A stretch of 62,771 nucleotides of DNA from Aliicoccus persicus (GCF_900110815.1 NZ_FOIT01000001.1:83067-145837), one strand, 5' to 3'. Shown: positions 8,876-19,031, counted from the first letter of the stretch. Numbers and translations are program-made. Notes: generated from the letters alone by a model not told the origin.

Positions 8876-9829
8876 ATGGAAAATTTATCATCAATCCGAA
8901 TTTTCGGTTTTGTTGCAAACTGGAGTCCTTTTTTACTCGCATTAATTGTATTTTTTATCGTTGTTTATTTTCTATTAACTAAATTGTGGTATAAAGATAT
9001 CGAAGGCGGACGCCCGTTAAAAGTATCGGAAGGCGTGTTCTTCGTCGCAGCAATGATTATTTTATATGCGATGAAAGGATCACCAGTCAACATTTTAGCG
9101 CACATATCATTTAGTTTTCACATGGTACAGATGGCGTTTGTTTATTTGTTGATGGCACCGATGATGTATTTTGCGATACCTGACTATTTACAGAAAGCAT
9201 TTGTGAAATTACCGATTGCAAAGCAAGTGTTTAAAATTGGTAAAAAACCATTGCTAGCTTTAATTTTATTTGTCGGCGTATTTTCGGTATACCATATTCC
9301 CGTTGTACTTGATTTCTTAAAGACAGAGCCAACGATGCATACAAGCTTTGAAGTTCTATTATTTATTTTAGCGTTGCTCATGTGGTACCCAATGTTTAAT
9401 AAAGTTGAACCACAAGAAGTACATATGGGTGGATTGTGGAAAATACTATATATTTTCGGAATCGGAATGTTGCTCACACCAGCATGTGGACTTATCATTT
9501 TTGCAACGACTCCAATGTATGCATCATATACAGATGGCGATGCTTGGTTAAAAGCGATGGAATTATGTGTACCGGTCGGTGTCTTGAATGGACTAGAAGG
9601 GTCTAGTGCATTAAGTGGACCACAATATTTCTTAAACTCAACAACGCTCGCTGACCAACAAACAGGTGGCGTCATCATGAAGATCTTACAAGAAGTATTC
9701 TTCAGTGCAATGTTAGTTTATATCTTTGTCAGATGGTTTAGAGAAGAGCGTAGCAATCCGGAAGAAACAACACGTAAAGATTTAGAACGTGTACAAAAAC
9801 AAAGAGAACTCGAGAAGTTATATCGTTAA
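8876..9829 (+). CDS. ctaG: Cytochrome c oxidase assembly factor CtaG (caa3_CtaG family)
   Basis: A 317-residue polytopic membrane protein. It belongs to the Bacillus-type CtaG family needed for assembly of active caa3 oxidase, probably at copper insertion. About seven membrane segments are visible. Family-like stretches include AHISFSFHMVQMAFVYLLMAP and GLEGSSALSGPQYFLNSTT. The start is ATG 8876 (MENLSSIRIFG), preceded by AAAGGAAG. An in-frame upstream ATG at 8765 lies inside the ctaF terminator and was rejected. The C-terminus is a charged helix rich in Arg, Lys and Glu. Confidence 0.9.
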   Translation: MENLSSIRIFGFVANWSPFLLALIVFFIVVYFLLTKLWYKDIEGGRPLKVSEGVFFVAAMIILYAMKGSPVNILAHISFSFHMVQMAFVYLLMAPMMYFAIPDYLQKAFVKLPIAKQVFKIGKKPLLALILFVGVFSVYHIPVVLDFLKTEPTMHTSFEVLLFILALLMWYPMFNKVEPQEVHMGGLWKILYIFGIGMLLTPACGLIIFATTPMYASYTDGDAWLKAMELCVPVGVLNGLEGSSALSGPQYFLNSTTLADQQTGGVIMKILQEVFFSAMLVYIFVRWFREERSNPEETTRKDLERVQKQRELEKLYR

Positions 9830-9858
9830 GATTATTTTAAAATTTAGGAGAAATGATC

Positions 9859-10323
9859 ATGCCAATTATTCCAACGATTTGTACGTCATTAATTGTACTC
9901 AGTGCAATTTTTATGACAATCGGGATTAATCATATTAGAAAAAATGATATTCCAAATCACGAAAGATTTATGAAGTACGCAGCATGGTCAGCAATTGGAT
10001 TTTTTATCCTCTATGTTTCACGTACAGCACTTGCAGGAAATACTTCATTTGGTGGACCAGAAGAACTCGTACCGTATTATACGACATTTTTAATCTTCCA
10101 TATTGTTTTGGCGACGACAAGTGCATTTGTCGGTGGTTACCAAATCTACTTAGGAATGAACAAGAAAGATCCAAAGAAAATCGCACGTCACCGAAAATTG
10201 GGACGCATCGTTTACATTATGTGGATGTTCACAGCATTGACAGGCGTCATTGTCTACGTACTCCTCTATGTACTTTACACAGGCGAAACCGTATCGATGT
10301 GGGATGCAATATTTAATAACTAG
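9859..10323 (+). CDS. DUF420 family membrane protein (YozB-like)
   Basis: A 154-residue protein with four membrane helices, typical of the DUF420/YozB family found beside cytochrome oxidase genes in Bacillales. Conserved-looking features include FMKYAAWSAIGFFILYVSRT and the motif with HRKLGRIVYIMWMFTALTGV, whose histidine-basic cluster is shared by the family as I recall it. Start ATG 9859 is preferred over ATG 9853 because TTAGGAG ends 8 bp before it. It follows ctaG by 29 bp and presumably shares its promoter. Its molecular role is unknown; the neighbourhood suggests oxidase biogenesis. Confidence 0.82.
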   Translation: MPIIPTICTSLIVLSAIFMTIGINHIRKNDIPNHERFMKYAAWSAIGFFILYVSRTALAGNTSFGGPEELVPYYTTFLIFHIVLATTSAFVGGYQIYLGMNKKDPKKIARHRKLGRIVYIMWMFTALTGVIVYVLLYVLYTGETVSMWDAIFNN

Positions 10324-10335
10324 ATTTTGATTAGA

Positions 10336-10373
10336 ACCACCGCCGGAGCTCTGAGCCTTCGGGGTGGTTTTTT
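10336..10373 (+). terminator. Terminator after the ctaG operon
   Basis: AACCACC pairs with GGTGGTT, with further inner pairing (CCG/CGG), and is followed by a T-run. It ends just before the repeat field. Confidence 0.85.
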
Positions 10374-10453
10374 GTTGGTTTGATTATGTAGTCTGGGATG
10401 GACCTGTTTTTTCTAGTGTTTTTGGGTGAGCCTGAGGATTATGTGGGTGCTAT

Positions 10454-10759
10454 GCTTACTCAGGCTGTAATAGTAGGGTGAGTTAGCATGGATTTTAGTT
10501 TCGTGCTTACTCAGGCTGTAATAGTAGGGTGAGTTAGCATGGATTTTAGTTTCGTGCTTACTCAGGCTGTAATAGTAGGGTGAGTTAGCATGGATTTTAG
10601 TTTCGTGCTTACTCAGGCTGTAAAATCGTTGTGAGTGAGCACGAATGGGTTCTCGAGTGCCAATTCAAACTTAAAAAGTGACTTGAATTGGCAGCATTCT
10701 TTCATTCTTGCCAATTCAGACAGAAAATATAGCGTGAATTGGCAGATGTTTCATTTTCG
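10454..10759. repeat. 51-bp lattice of inverted repeats, two arm types
   Basis: Units start at 10454, 10505, 10556, 10607, 10658 and 10709, each exactly 51 bp apart. The first three are identical over 51 bp, with arms TGCTTACTCA and TGAGTTAGCA. The fourth keeps only the left part. The last two use unrelated but mutually complementary arms, TGCCAATTCA/TGAATTGGCA. The 51-bp spacing continues across the change of arms. The lattice is followed in register by the 41-bp array at 10761. No gene was found here; short open frames only translate the repeats. Confidence 0.9.
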
Positions 10760-10760
10760 T

Positions 10761-11045
10761 GTCAGTGAGCAAGTTTCATTGAAACGCAGATCAATCTGCG
10801 CGTCAGTGAGCAAGTTTCATTGGAACGCAAATCAATCTGCGTGTCAGTGAGCAAGTTTCATTGGAACGCAGATCAATCTGCGTGTCAGTGAGCGAGTTTC
10901 ATTGGAACGCAGATCAATCTGCGTGTCAGTGAGGAAGTTTCATTGGAACGCAAACCAATCTGCGAGTCAGTGAGCCAGTTCCATTGGAACGCAGATCAAT
11001 CTGCGCGTCAGTGAGCTACTCTCATTGGAACGCAAATCAATCTCA
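10761..11045. repeat. 41-bp tandem repeat array, seven copies
   Basis: GTCAGTGAG recurs at 10761, 10802, 10843, 10884, 10925, 10966 and 11007, all exactly 41 bp apart. Each unit contains CGCAGAT-CA-ATCTGCG or a one-base variant, plus a second imperfect pair CAGTGAG/TTCATTG. Read on the minus strand, mismatched variants become G-U pairs, so the minus strand is the better-folding one. That is also the strand of the adjacent yugN-like gene. The array is the reverse complement of those at 16.9 kb and 52.6 kb. Confidence 0.93.
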
Positions 11046-11091
11046 AATCAACAACCCCAGGTTAACCCAGCTCTTTATCCTCAAAACAAAC

Positions 11092-11124
11092 AAAAAACCA
11101 CAACGCAACTCAATGCGTTGTGGT
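11092..11124 (-). terminator. Terminator of the yugN-like gene
   Basis: A perfect 11-bp stem, ACCACAACGCA/TGCGTTGTGGT, with a 6-nt loop and a T-run on the minus strand, 20 bp after the stop codon. Confidence 0.93.
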
Positions 11125-11144
11125 AGAGCCAACCTCAAATTAAA

Positions 11145-11504
11145 TTATACACGTAGTGTAGATAGATCCGCATGGATGTCGCGGATTTTTTGTACGGCAT
11201 GATCGACAATGCGGTCTGGGAAGTGCTCGTCTTCACCGTATTCAATACCTGTTGGATAGTAGTGTTTACCCATGTATGGTTCCATCAATTGTAATGTTGC
11301 AGCGCGTGCGCCAACATCACCTTCGATTGAATATGCAGGGAATCTTAAATAGTAAATACCTTCTGGCACTTCGTATTTAAAGTCGAATGTCATGCGTTCG
11401 TAGTCCCAATGACCACCAAGTACAAGGCCATGTTTGTTCATGGTGTTGTGTAAAACTGCTTGTGGTACAACAAGCAATTCAATACCTGATTTTTCAAAAA
11501 TCAT
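11145..11504 (-). CDS. YugN-like family protein
   Basis: A 119-residue soluble protein. The stretch GLVLGGHWDYERMTFDFKY followed by YYLRFPAYSIEGDVGA and HYYPTGIEYG resembles the YugN-like family of Bacillales as I remember it (GGxWDYDxxxFDYK, LRIPF, DG). No catalytic motif, signal or membrane segment is visible. The start ATG has AAGGAGGAAGAC just upstream. It is a single gene between a repeat field and divergent ylbF, with its own strong terminator. Its function is unknown. Confidence 0.75.
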   Translation of the reverse strand: MIFEKSGIELLVVPQAVLHNTMNKHGLVLGGHWDYERMTFDFKYEVPEGIYYLRFPAYSIEGDVGARAATLQLMEPYMGKHYYPTGIEYGEDEHFPDRIVDHAVQKIRDIHADLSTLRV

Positions 11505-11637
11505 GTGTCTTCCTCCTTAATCAATATCAATATAATTTTATGACAAATTCGTTGCCGTTGCAATCATCATTACAACTTTGAATTGGTTTACTATACACTT
11601 CAATATTATGATACCATATTATTAAGAGGTGAATGCG

Positions 11638-12081
11638 ATGAATACGACAGAAACTATAGAAATACTTGATCAAATTGATGTCATTATCGACAAAATCAAA
11701 CAGTCAGAGCCTTACGTTAATTTTGTAAAGCAGTCCATCATTCTCGAACAAGATAAAAATGCGCAAGCACTTATAATAGCATTCAATCGTTTAAAGGAAG
11801 ACTTTGAAGAGGTTTCACGTTTCGGTAAGTATCACCCAGATTTTTCTGAGAAGCGTCGCGCATTAAACAAAGCGAAAAAGACTTTAGATATGAACGAATC
11901 AGTCATAGAGTTTAGACGTGCGGAATTCCAACTTCAAACCATGCTGGATACTGTATTGTATGAAGCTGGTATTGGGATTAGTCAACACGTCAATATAGTC
12001 AGTTCAAATCCATTGTTTGCAGTTGGAACTGGCGGCGGGTGTAGCACCGGTGGAAGTTGTGGGTGTTCGACAGCAAGCTAA
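11638..12081 (+). CDS. ylbF: YlbF family regulator (RNase Y-associated Y-complex subunit)
   Basis: A 147-residue helical protein with a cysteine-rich C-terminus (Cys135, Cys141 and Cys143 in CSTGGSCGC). In B. subtilis YlbF joins YmcA and YaaT in a complex that carries iron-sulfur clusters and directs RNase Y maturation of operon mRNAs. The tail cysteines here fit that role. Start ATG 11638 is chosen over GTG 11629 because AGAGGTG ends 6 bp before it. The gene has a clear terminator and lies near ylbG-rsmD-coaD, as in staphylococci. Confidence 0.9.
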   Translation: MNTTETIEILDQIDVIIDKIKQSEPYVNFVKQSIILEQDKNAQALIIAFNRLKEDFEEVSRFGKYHPDFSEKRRALNKAKKTLDMNESVIEFRRAEFQLQTMLDTVLYEAGIGISQHVNIVSSNPLFAVGTGGGCSTGGSCGCSTAS

Positions 12082-12087
12082 AATAAA

Positions 12088-12124
12088 AACATTTGACCAA
12101 AAATCTCTGGTCAAATGTTTTTTA
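12088..12124. terminator. Bidirectional terminator, ylbF and phosphodiesterase gene
   Basis: A perfect 12-bp stem, AACATTTGACCA/TGGTCAAATGTT, with T-runs on both strands, between two convergent genes. Confidence 0.93.
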
Positions 12125-12133
12125 GTTCTAATA

Positions 12134-13042
12134 CTAATTAATTGTTTTTTTTACATGTTCCGCCAAGCCTGGGAAGTCGGTGACGATTGTATGTGCACCA
12201 TTATTGATCAAGCGTTCTATCTCATCTAAATCATTAATTGTCCAATAACCGACAACAACATTTAAGTTCGTTAAATACTGAATGAAATGTGCGTTATCGA
12301 GTCTAAGTGGACCAAAGTTTACTGGAATTTGATATGTCGTTGTATTTGGGTGATACAAGTGACCAAGACCGAATAGATACAAGAAGTAGCCTCTTCGAAC
12401 TTCTTCTACTCCAGCACCTGTCGCGACTTTATTGCGGGCATGTAATTTAAATCGCTGGATTTGATTACCATAGAAGCTCGTGACGAGGATGCGTTCTTCG
12501 GCACCAAATTCTTTAATTAAGTCACTCAATATTTTCGGAACCAATTTACCCGCAATCGTGTCAGGATCATCTTTTATGTCGATGTTTATGAGCTGATTCG
12601 GGAACGTCTCAATCAGTTCTCGCAATGTTACGATTTTAGCAGTGTCGACATCACGGAAAATATAATTCCCATTCGCATCTTTAAAGTGGTAGCCAAAGTC
12701 GAGTTCTCGTAGTTCTTCTAGCGTCAAGTCACTCACTTTTCCACTTCCATTCGATGTACGGTCTACATATAGATCATGCATCACAACGATTTCTAAATCT
12801 TTCGTTAAGCGGATGTCGATCTCGAATCCACTTACACCTGCAGCGTCCGCATTGTTAAATGCGGCCATTGTATGTTCTGGTGCTTCTCCAGCTCCACCTC
12901 GGTGTGCAAAAATATACGGTCCTCGATGTTTGAAGTAGGGACGCAGTGGCTTGATTCGCACATCACTTCTCAAGCGAGTGAATACGTTAAAAGCGGTATA
13001 AACAATTGTTAGAAACACGATAAAATTACGCAATGCTTTCAT
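12134..13042 (-). CDS. Glycerophosphodiester phosphodiesterase family protein, membrane-anchored
   Basis: A 302-residue enzyme of the GDPD family, which hydrolyses glycerophosphodiesters to glycerol-3-phosphate and an alcohol. The catalytic and metal-binding pattern is present: AHRGGAGEAPEHT near residue 48, then GFEIDIRLTKD and VMHDLYVDRTSNG. A hydrophobic N-terminal segment (about residues 6-22) after a short basic start suggests a membrane anchor with the enzyme outside the cell. I chose ATG 13042 because AGGAGG precedes it by 6 bp; the upstream in-frame ATG at 13069 lacks this. Substrate preference cannot be read from the sequence. Confidence 0.88.
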   Translation of the reverse strand: MKALRNFIVFLTIVYTAFNVFTRLRSDVRIKPLRPYFKHRGPYIFAHRGGAGEAPEHTMAAFNNADAAGVSGFEIDIRLTKDLEIVVMHDLYVDRTSNGSGKVSDLTLEELRELDFGYHFKDANGNYIFRDVDTAKIVTLRELIETFPNQLINIDIKDDPDTIAGKLVPKILSDLIKEFGAEERILVTSFYGNQIQRFKLHARNKVATGAGVEEVRRGYFLYLFGLGHLYHPNTTTYQIPVNFGPLRLDNAHFIQYLTNLNVVVGYWTINDLDEIERLINNGAHTIVTDFPGLAEHVKKTIN

Positions 13043-13122
13043 GCTGTACCTCCTATTTAATATGTTCAATCAACGCTTTAAGTGTTATCATAAATTTAAT
13101 ATGAATATGTAAGGTGATTGAA

Positions 13123-13386
13123 ATGATTCAAAAAAGAATCGGGATATACATTTATTATAAACATAATAAATTCATACGGCAGTTAAAACGATTTGGTCAT
13201 TTGATATACGTCAACAAAAACCAACGTTATTTACTGACGTATATCAATGAAGAGGACCTAGACCATACATTAAATCAGTTAAATCAACTGAAATATGTGA
13301 CAAAAGTGCTGACGAGCGAGTACAAAAATATTGCACGTACATATGAGAAAGAGGATTACGAAGCGAAGGATTACCGCGTCATTTAA
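13123..13386 (+). CDS. ylbG: YlbG family protein (DUF2129)
   Basis: An 87-residue basic protein of the YlbG/DUF2129 family, usually found between ylbF and rsmD in Bacillales. It begins MIQKRIGIYIYYKHNK, with a strand-rich pattern (HLIYVNKNQRYLLTYI). Start ATG 13123 follows AAGGTGAT by 6 bp and is preferred over GTG 13114. It runs tail-to-tail against the next gene with no spacer: its stop codon ends at 13386 and the minus-strand stop begins at 13387. Its function is unknown. Confidence 0.85.
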   Translation: MIQKRIGIYIYYKHNKFIRQLKRFGHLIYVNKNQRYLLTYINEEDLDHTLNQLNQLKYVTKVLTSEYKNIARTYEKEDYEAKDYRVI

Positions 13387-13755
13387 TTACAGCATATTTG
13401 GAATTAAATGATTGAGTCGCAAAATCCCAGTGATATATTGATAATATTGTTCAGGTTCGTAAAATTCATCTGGATGCTTCGTATCAAATGTCACGAGCTG
13501 TATGTCAGCATCTTTGAGCCATGATTTTATAAGGCTCAATTTTTTCTGTGGTTCACTCATTGAGATACCTTTGTAAATCGTATAGACCGCTTGAAAATGG
13601 TCGCGTGCAGGTTGCATGATGAGTAAAAATGTTGCGGGTGTTTCACCATGTGTGAGTAGAATGGCTTTATCGATGCGTGGTTTATTGTATTGAATGAGTT
13701 GTTCCAATTCGAAAATCTCGGCATATCCACGGCCGATCTCGATGTACTTTGGCAT
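13387..13755 (-). CDS. Conserved hypothetical protein between ylbG and rsmD
   Basis: A 122-residue soluble protein beginning MPKYIEIGRGYAEIFELEQL. A segment reads AILLTHGETPATFLLIMQPA, and the C-terminus is Tyr- and Glu-rich (EFYEPEQYYQYITGI). I recognise it only as a staphylococcal-type small protein at this locus, possibly of a recent DUF family, and no motif assigns a reaction. Start ATG 13755 has GGGAG 8 bp upstream; the longer frame to 13785 lacks a good site. It diverges from rsmD, whose ATG is only 50 bp away, so both promoters must be compact. Confidence 0.72.
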   Translation of the reverse strand: MPKYIEIGRGYAEIFELEQLIQYNKPRIDKAILLTHGETPATFLLIMQPARDHFQAVYTIYKGISMSEPQKKLSLIKSWLKDADIQLVTFDTKHPDEFYEPEQYYQYITGILRLNHLIPNML

Positions 13756-13805
13756 GTTATCATCTCCCAGCATCCATTTTAACAAATTTTGTCGTAGGTG
13801 ATGAC

Positions 13806-15943
<2,138 letters not shown>

Positions 15944-16010
15944 CAGCAATGCCTCCTTAATAAGGGTACTATACCAAGATTTAGAAAATAAATCATGTTA
16001 AGAAAAAAAC

Positions 16011-16039
16011 TTGACAGTTCAATCTATTTTGAGTAGAAT
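16011..16039 (+). promoter_or_regulatory. Sigma-A promoter for yceD-rpmF
   Basis: A consensus TTGACA (16011-16016), a 17-bp spacer and TAGAAT (16034-16039) lie 30 bp upstream of the DUF177 gene. This is one of the strongest promoters seen in the window. Confidence 0.85.
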
Positions 16040-16069
16040 ATTCTTTGTGCTCCTAAGAGGTGAATGTAA

Positions 16070-16606
16070 ATGAAATGGTCTTTATCACAGCTTAAAAAGT
16101 ATACAAATCATTCTTTAGAGCTTGATGAGAAAGTTCAATTTAATGAAATTTCAAATCGTAGAGATGTTGTTTCCATTGGAGTCACGTCTGTTGGCGGAAC
16201 GATGCATGTCGGTTCGACACGCGTCACGTTCAATCTGGACATCGAAACTTCGATTGTCATGCTGGATAGCAGAACGACAGAAGAGATAACTGTTCCAATA
16301 TCCGTGCAGTCAACCGAAATCTTTGATGAATTACAGGACCCAGACGAAGAGTCAGATGACAACATTCATTTCGTTGATCATACAATTGACCTAACAGCAA
16401 TTGTGAGAGAACTAATTGTGATCAGTATTCCGACGCAGTATACAAAGAGTGAAACTCTTGTAGAAAGTAGCGGGGAAAATTGGTCAGTAATTTCTGAAGA
16501 AGATCTTGAAAAAAGTTCTGAATCTGAAGAAAAAGCGATAGACCCAAGATTATCTAAATTACAATCACTATTCGGTGATGTAGAGAAGGAAAGTAAGGAG
16601 GATTAG
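16070..16606 (+). CDS. YceD/DUF177 family protein
   Basis: A 178-residue acidic protein of the DUF177 family, almost always encoded directly before rpmF. It starts [15 protein letters not shown] central segment reads [20 protein letters not shown] (the IDLxxxVREx(I/L)xLxxP pattern), and the C-terminus is [14 protein letters not shown], all as in the family. In other bacteria the family is linked to 23S rRNA metabolism and L32, but this is not established here. The ribosome site is AAGAGGTGAATGTAA. It is cotranscribed with rpmF (5-bp gap). Confidence 0.9.
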   Translation: MKWSLSQLKKYTNHSLELDEKVQFNEISNRRDVVSIGVTSVGGTMHVGSTRVTFNLDIETSIVMLDSRTTEEITVPISVQSTEIFDELQDPDEESDDNIHFVDHTIDLTAIVRELIVISIPTQYTKSETLVESSGENWSVISEEDLEKSSESEEKAIDPRLSKLQSLFGDVEKESKED

Positions 16607-16611
16607 TAATC

Positions 16612-16785
16612 ATGGCAGTACCTAAAAGAAGAACCTCAAAAACACGTAAAAGAAAACGTCGTACGCATTTAAACTTATCTGTACCAGGAATGGTTGAATG
16701 TAAGAGCTGTGGCGAGATGAAATTGTCTCACCGCGTATGTAAGTCATGCGGAAGCTACAAAGGCGAAGACGTAGTCGCAAACTAA
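16612..16785 (+). CDS. rpmF: 50S ribosomal protein L32
   Basis: A 57-residue basic ribosomal protein with the start [19 protein letters not shown] typical of Bacillales L32. It keeps four cysteines (Cys30, Cys33, Cys43, Cys46) in two CxxC pairs, so it is the zinc-binding form rather than the cysteine-free form induced under zinc limitation in some relatives. A strong AAGGAGGATTAGTAATC ribosome site precedes the ATG. A terminator follows 21 bp after the stop. Confidence 0.96.
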   Translation: MAVPKRRTSKTRKRKRRTHLNLSVPGMVECKSCGEMKLSHRVCKSCGSYKGEDVVAN

Positions 16786-16805
16786 TATTATTGAAGAATT
16801 GATTT

Positions 16806-16839
16806 GGAAACTCATTATGTATGGGTTTCTTTTTTTTTT
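16806..16839 (+). terminator. Terminator after rpmF
   Basis: GAAACTCAT pairs with ATGGGTTTC (one G-U) around TATGT and is followed by ten T residues. The repeat array begins about 20 bp further on. Confidence 0.88.
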
Positions 16840-16860
16840 GGTTGTAAGAGGCACGGTAGT

Positions 16861-17270
16861 GTGCCAATGAGAGTTGCTCACTGGCGTGCAAACGGATTTA
16901 CGTGTCAATGAGAATCGCTCACTGGCATGCAAACGGATTTGACGGACTATGAGATGCGCTCACTGACGTGCAAATGGATTTGACAGACTATGAGGTACGC
17001 TCACTGGCGCGCAAATGGATTTGACGGACTATGAGATGCGCTCACTGACGTGCAAATGGATTTGACAGACTATGAGGTACGCTCACTGGCGCGCAAATGG
17101 ATTTGACGGACTATGAGATGAGCTCACGGGCACGCAAATGGATTTGACGGACTATGAGACTCGCTCACTGGCGCGCAAATGGATTTGACGGACTATGAGA
17201 TGTGCTCACGGACACGCAAACGGATTTATGACAATGAGAGTTACTCACGGATACGCAAACAGATTTTAAA
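16861..17270. repeat. 41-bp tandem repeat array, ten copies
   Basis: ATGAG recurs at 16867, 16908, 16949, 16990, 17031, 17072, 17113, 17154 and 17195 (all 41 bp apart) and at 17234 (39 bp). Most units contain CAAAT-GG-ATTTG, which corresponds by a compensated base-pair change to CAGAT/ATCTG in the other arrays, plus a TGAG/CTCA pair. Positions 16949-17030 and 17031-17112 are identical over 82 bp, a recent duplication of a two-unit block. It lies between the rpmF terminator and the bshC promoter; no gene is seen. Confidence 0.95.
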
Positions 17271-17335
17271 CATCCAAAATAGAAACCCCAAAATAAGCAT
17301 CCCCCAAAAAACACCAGTCGCCCAGTCTCACAAGT

Positions 17336-17364
17336 TTGAATTCTTATCAAAAGATACTTATAAT
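17336..17364 (+). promoter_or_regulatory. Sigma-A promoter for bshC
   Basis: TTGAAT (17336-17341), a 17-bp spacer and a consensus TATAAT (17359-17364), 34 bp before the bshC ATG. Confidence 0.65.
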
Positions 17365-17398
17365 TTTACTTATACATAAAATTAACTGAGGTAATGTT

Positions 17399-18955
17399 AT
17401 GAACTACGACTGTTTACAACTGAACACGGATCCAATGCTTCAAAGTTTCATCAATCGTGAAGCATCGACTCAAAAGTTTTACCAAAATTTAGAATTCAAC
17501 CAATCATCAATCGATGAAGTGGCGAATCGCCCAGCGCACGATCATACTGAAGCGCTCGCCAACATCATCGAAGAGGAGATGGCACCGTTCGGCATCTCAA
17601 AAAAACAACAGGAGAACCTCAATAAATTAAAAAATAACCACAGAGTGATTATCGGCGGTCAGCAGGCTGGGTTACTCGTAAGTCCACAATATATTCTCCA
17701 CAAAGTCTACACGACTTTTATCCTGCAAAAGGAAGTGAAGGAGAAGTATAACTACGATGCGGTGCCGGTGTTTTGGATTGCTGGTGAGGATCATGATTTC
17801 GAAGAGGTCAACCACACATACGTTTATGATAAGCAGCATAAACGTGTGAAGAAGGTGGCGTACAAGCCGAATTTAAATGTACCGATGAGTGTCGGCTTTT
17901 ATGAATACGATAAAAAAGCGATGCGCAACACGTTTACTGAAATCATCAAGATGACGGGTGACTCGAAAATCCACAAATCGCTCATCAATGATATTTACGA
18001 CATGATTGATGACAACACGTATTGGACGGAGCTATTCCATGCGATTGTTCATGCGCTGTTTAAAGATGAAGGTCTGCTCATCGTTAATAGTCACTCAAAA
18101 GCAATTCGTGCGCTTGAACAGCCGTTCTTCGAACGTTTAATCAATGAATCTGAACAAATCGATCAAGCGTTTCGCACGGGTCAAGACGACTTCAATAAAG
18201 AAACAAACACGAATCCGACGATTGAAACGGATACGGATATGCATCTGTTTATCAATGCAACGACAAACAGGGAACTTGTCTCGTCAACTACACACGATAA
18301 TCAAGAGCTCCTCAAGCTGCTAAAAGATTCACCTCATGAGTTCAGCAACAATGTTGTGACCCGACCGATCATGCAAGAGATGTTGTTCAACACGCTGATG
18401 TTTGTTGGCGGTGGGGCAGAAGTGAAATATTGGGGTGAGATATATAAAGTGTTTGAGTATCTTGATATGCCGATGCCAATCATCATGAAGCGCATGGAGT
18501 TCATGTATACGACGGAGTCGACGACGCGTTATTTACAAGATAATGACCTGACGATCGGTAATGATTTAAAGCAACGAGTCGCGTCAAAAAAACAGGCAAT
18601 CATCAAAAAAGAAATCGACAACAACGTCATCAAGGCGATCGAAGATATTCGCGAGGGGATCACGTCGCTATACGTGCCGTTGCATAAATCAATCGACAAA
18701 GAAAAGGAATCACTCGTTAAATCCAACGAAGAAAACCAATTAAAGCAGCTCGATTATTTAGAGCGACGCTACAAACTGGAACAGAAGCGTAAAGTACGCA
18801 AAGAGCTCAACAAACTGGATTCTATTTGTGATCTTTTGTTCCCGCTCTCCACTTTACAGGAAAGAAAATACCATATGTTCGAAATGACGAACAAAATGTG
18901 GGAAATTCCCCCACTTTCTTATACGACAGACTTAGTTCTAATAAAAACCTTATAA
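17399..18955 (+). CDS. bshC: Putative cysteine ligase BshC (bacillithiol biosynthesis)
   Basis: A 518-residue protein of the BshC family, which adds cysteine to glucosaminyl-malate in the last step of bacillithiol synthesis. The nucleotide-binding-like core IIGGQQAGLLVSPQYILHK near residue 83 and PVFWIAGEDHDFEEVNH near 120 are family hallmarks. A long charged coiled-coil-like stretch (about 410-480) follows, also typical. The length is slightly below the S. aureus protein. It sits directly upstream of mraZ, the staphylococcal arrangement, but has its own promoter and a strong terminator, so it is not part of the dcw operon. Confidence 0.92.
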   Translation: MNYDCLQLNTDPMLQSFINREASTQKFYQNLEFNQSSIDEVANRPAHDHTEALANIIEEEMAPFGISKKQQENLNKLKNNHRVIIGGQQAGLLVSPQYILHKVYTTFILQKEVKEKYNYDAVPVFWIAGEDHDFEEVNHTYVYDKQHKRVKKVAYKPNLNVPMSVGFYEYDKKAMRNTFTEIIKMTGDSKIHKSLINDIYDMIDDNTYWTELFHAIVHALFKDEGLLIVNSHSKAIRALEQPFFERLINESEQIDQAFRTGQDDFNKETNTNPTIETDTDMHLFINATTNRELVSSTTHDNQELLKLLKDSPHEFSNNVVTRPIMQEMLFNTLMFVGGGAEVKYWGEIYKVFEYLDMPMPIIMKRMEFMYTTESTTRYLQDNDLTIGNDLKQRVASKKQAIIKKEIDNNVIKAIEDIREGITSLYVPLHKSIDKEKESLVKSNEENQLKQLDYLERRYKLEQKRKVRKELNKLDSICDLLFPLSTLQERKYHMFEMTNKMWEIPPLSYTTDLVLIKTL

Positions 18956-18965
18956 AATCAACAAC

Positions 18966-19007
18966 AGCGCCACTTATCTGACTTTCAGATAGGTGGCGCT
19001 TTTTTTA
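18966..19007 (+). terminator. Terminator after bshC
   Basis: A long stem, AGCGCCACTTATCTGA with TCAGATAGGTGGCGCT, around a CTT loop, followed by seven T residues. Confidence 0.95.
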
Positions 19008-19031
19008 TTTCCAATAAAATTTCTCTAAATT

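Noticed and set aside
10635-11202. Small plus-strand open frames in the repeat field (10635-10850, 10984-11202)
   Set aside because: They translate the 41-bp and 51-bp repeats (41 is not a multiple of three, so every frame is visited) and lack ribosome sites; the second also runs through the yugN terminator.
16861-17270. CRISPR array
   Set aside because: Units are directly adjacent with no unique spacers, and no cas gene is in the window.
16622-17379. Open frames over the 41-bp array after rpmF, both strands
   Set aside because: They translate the repeat units or run antisense to rpmF; no ribosome sites and no conserved composition.
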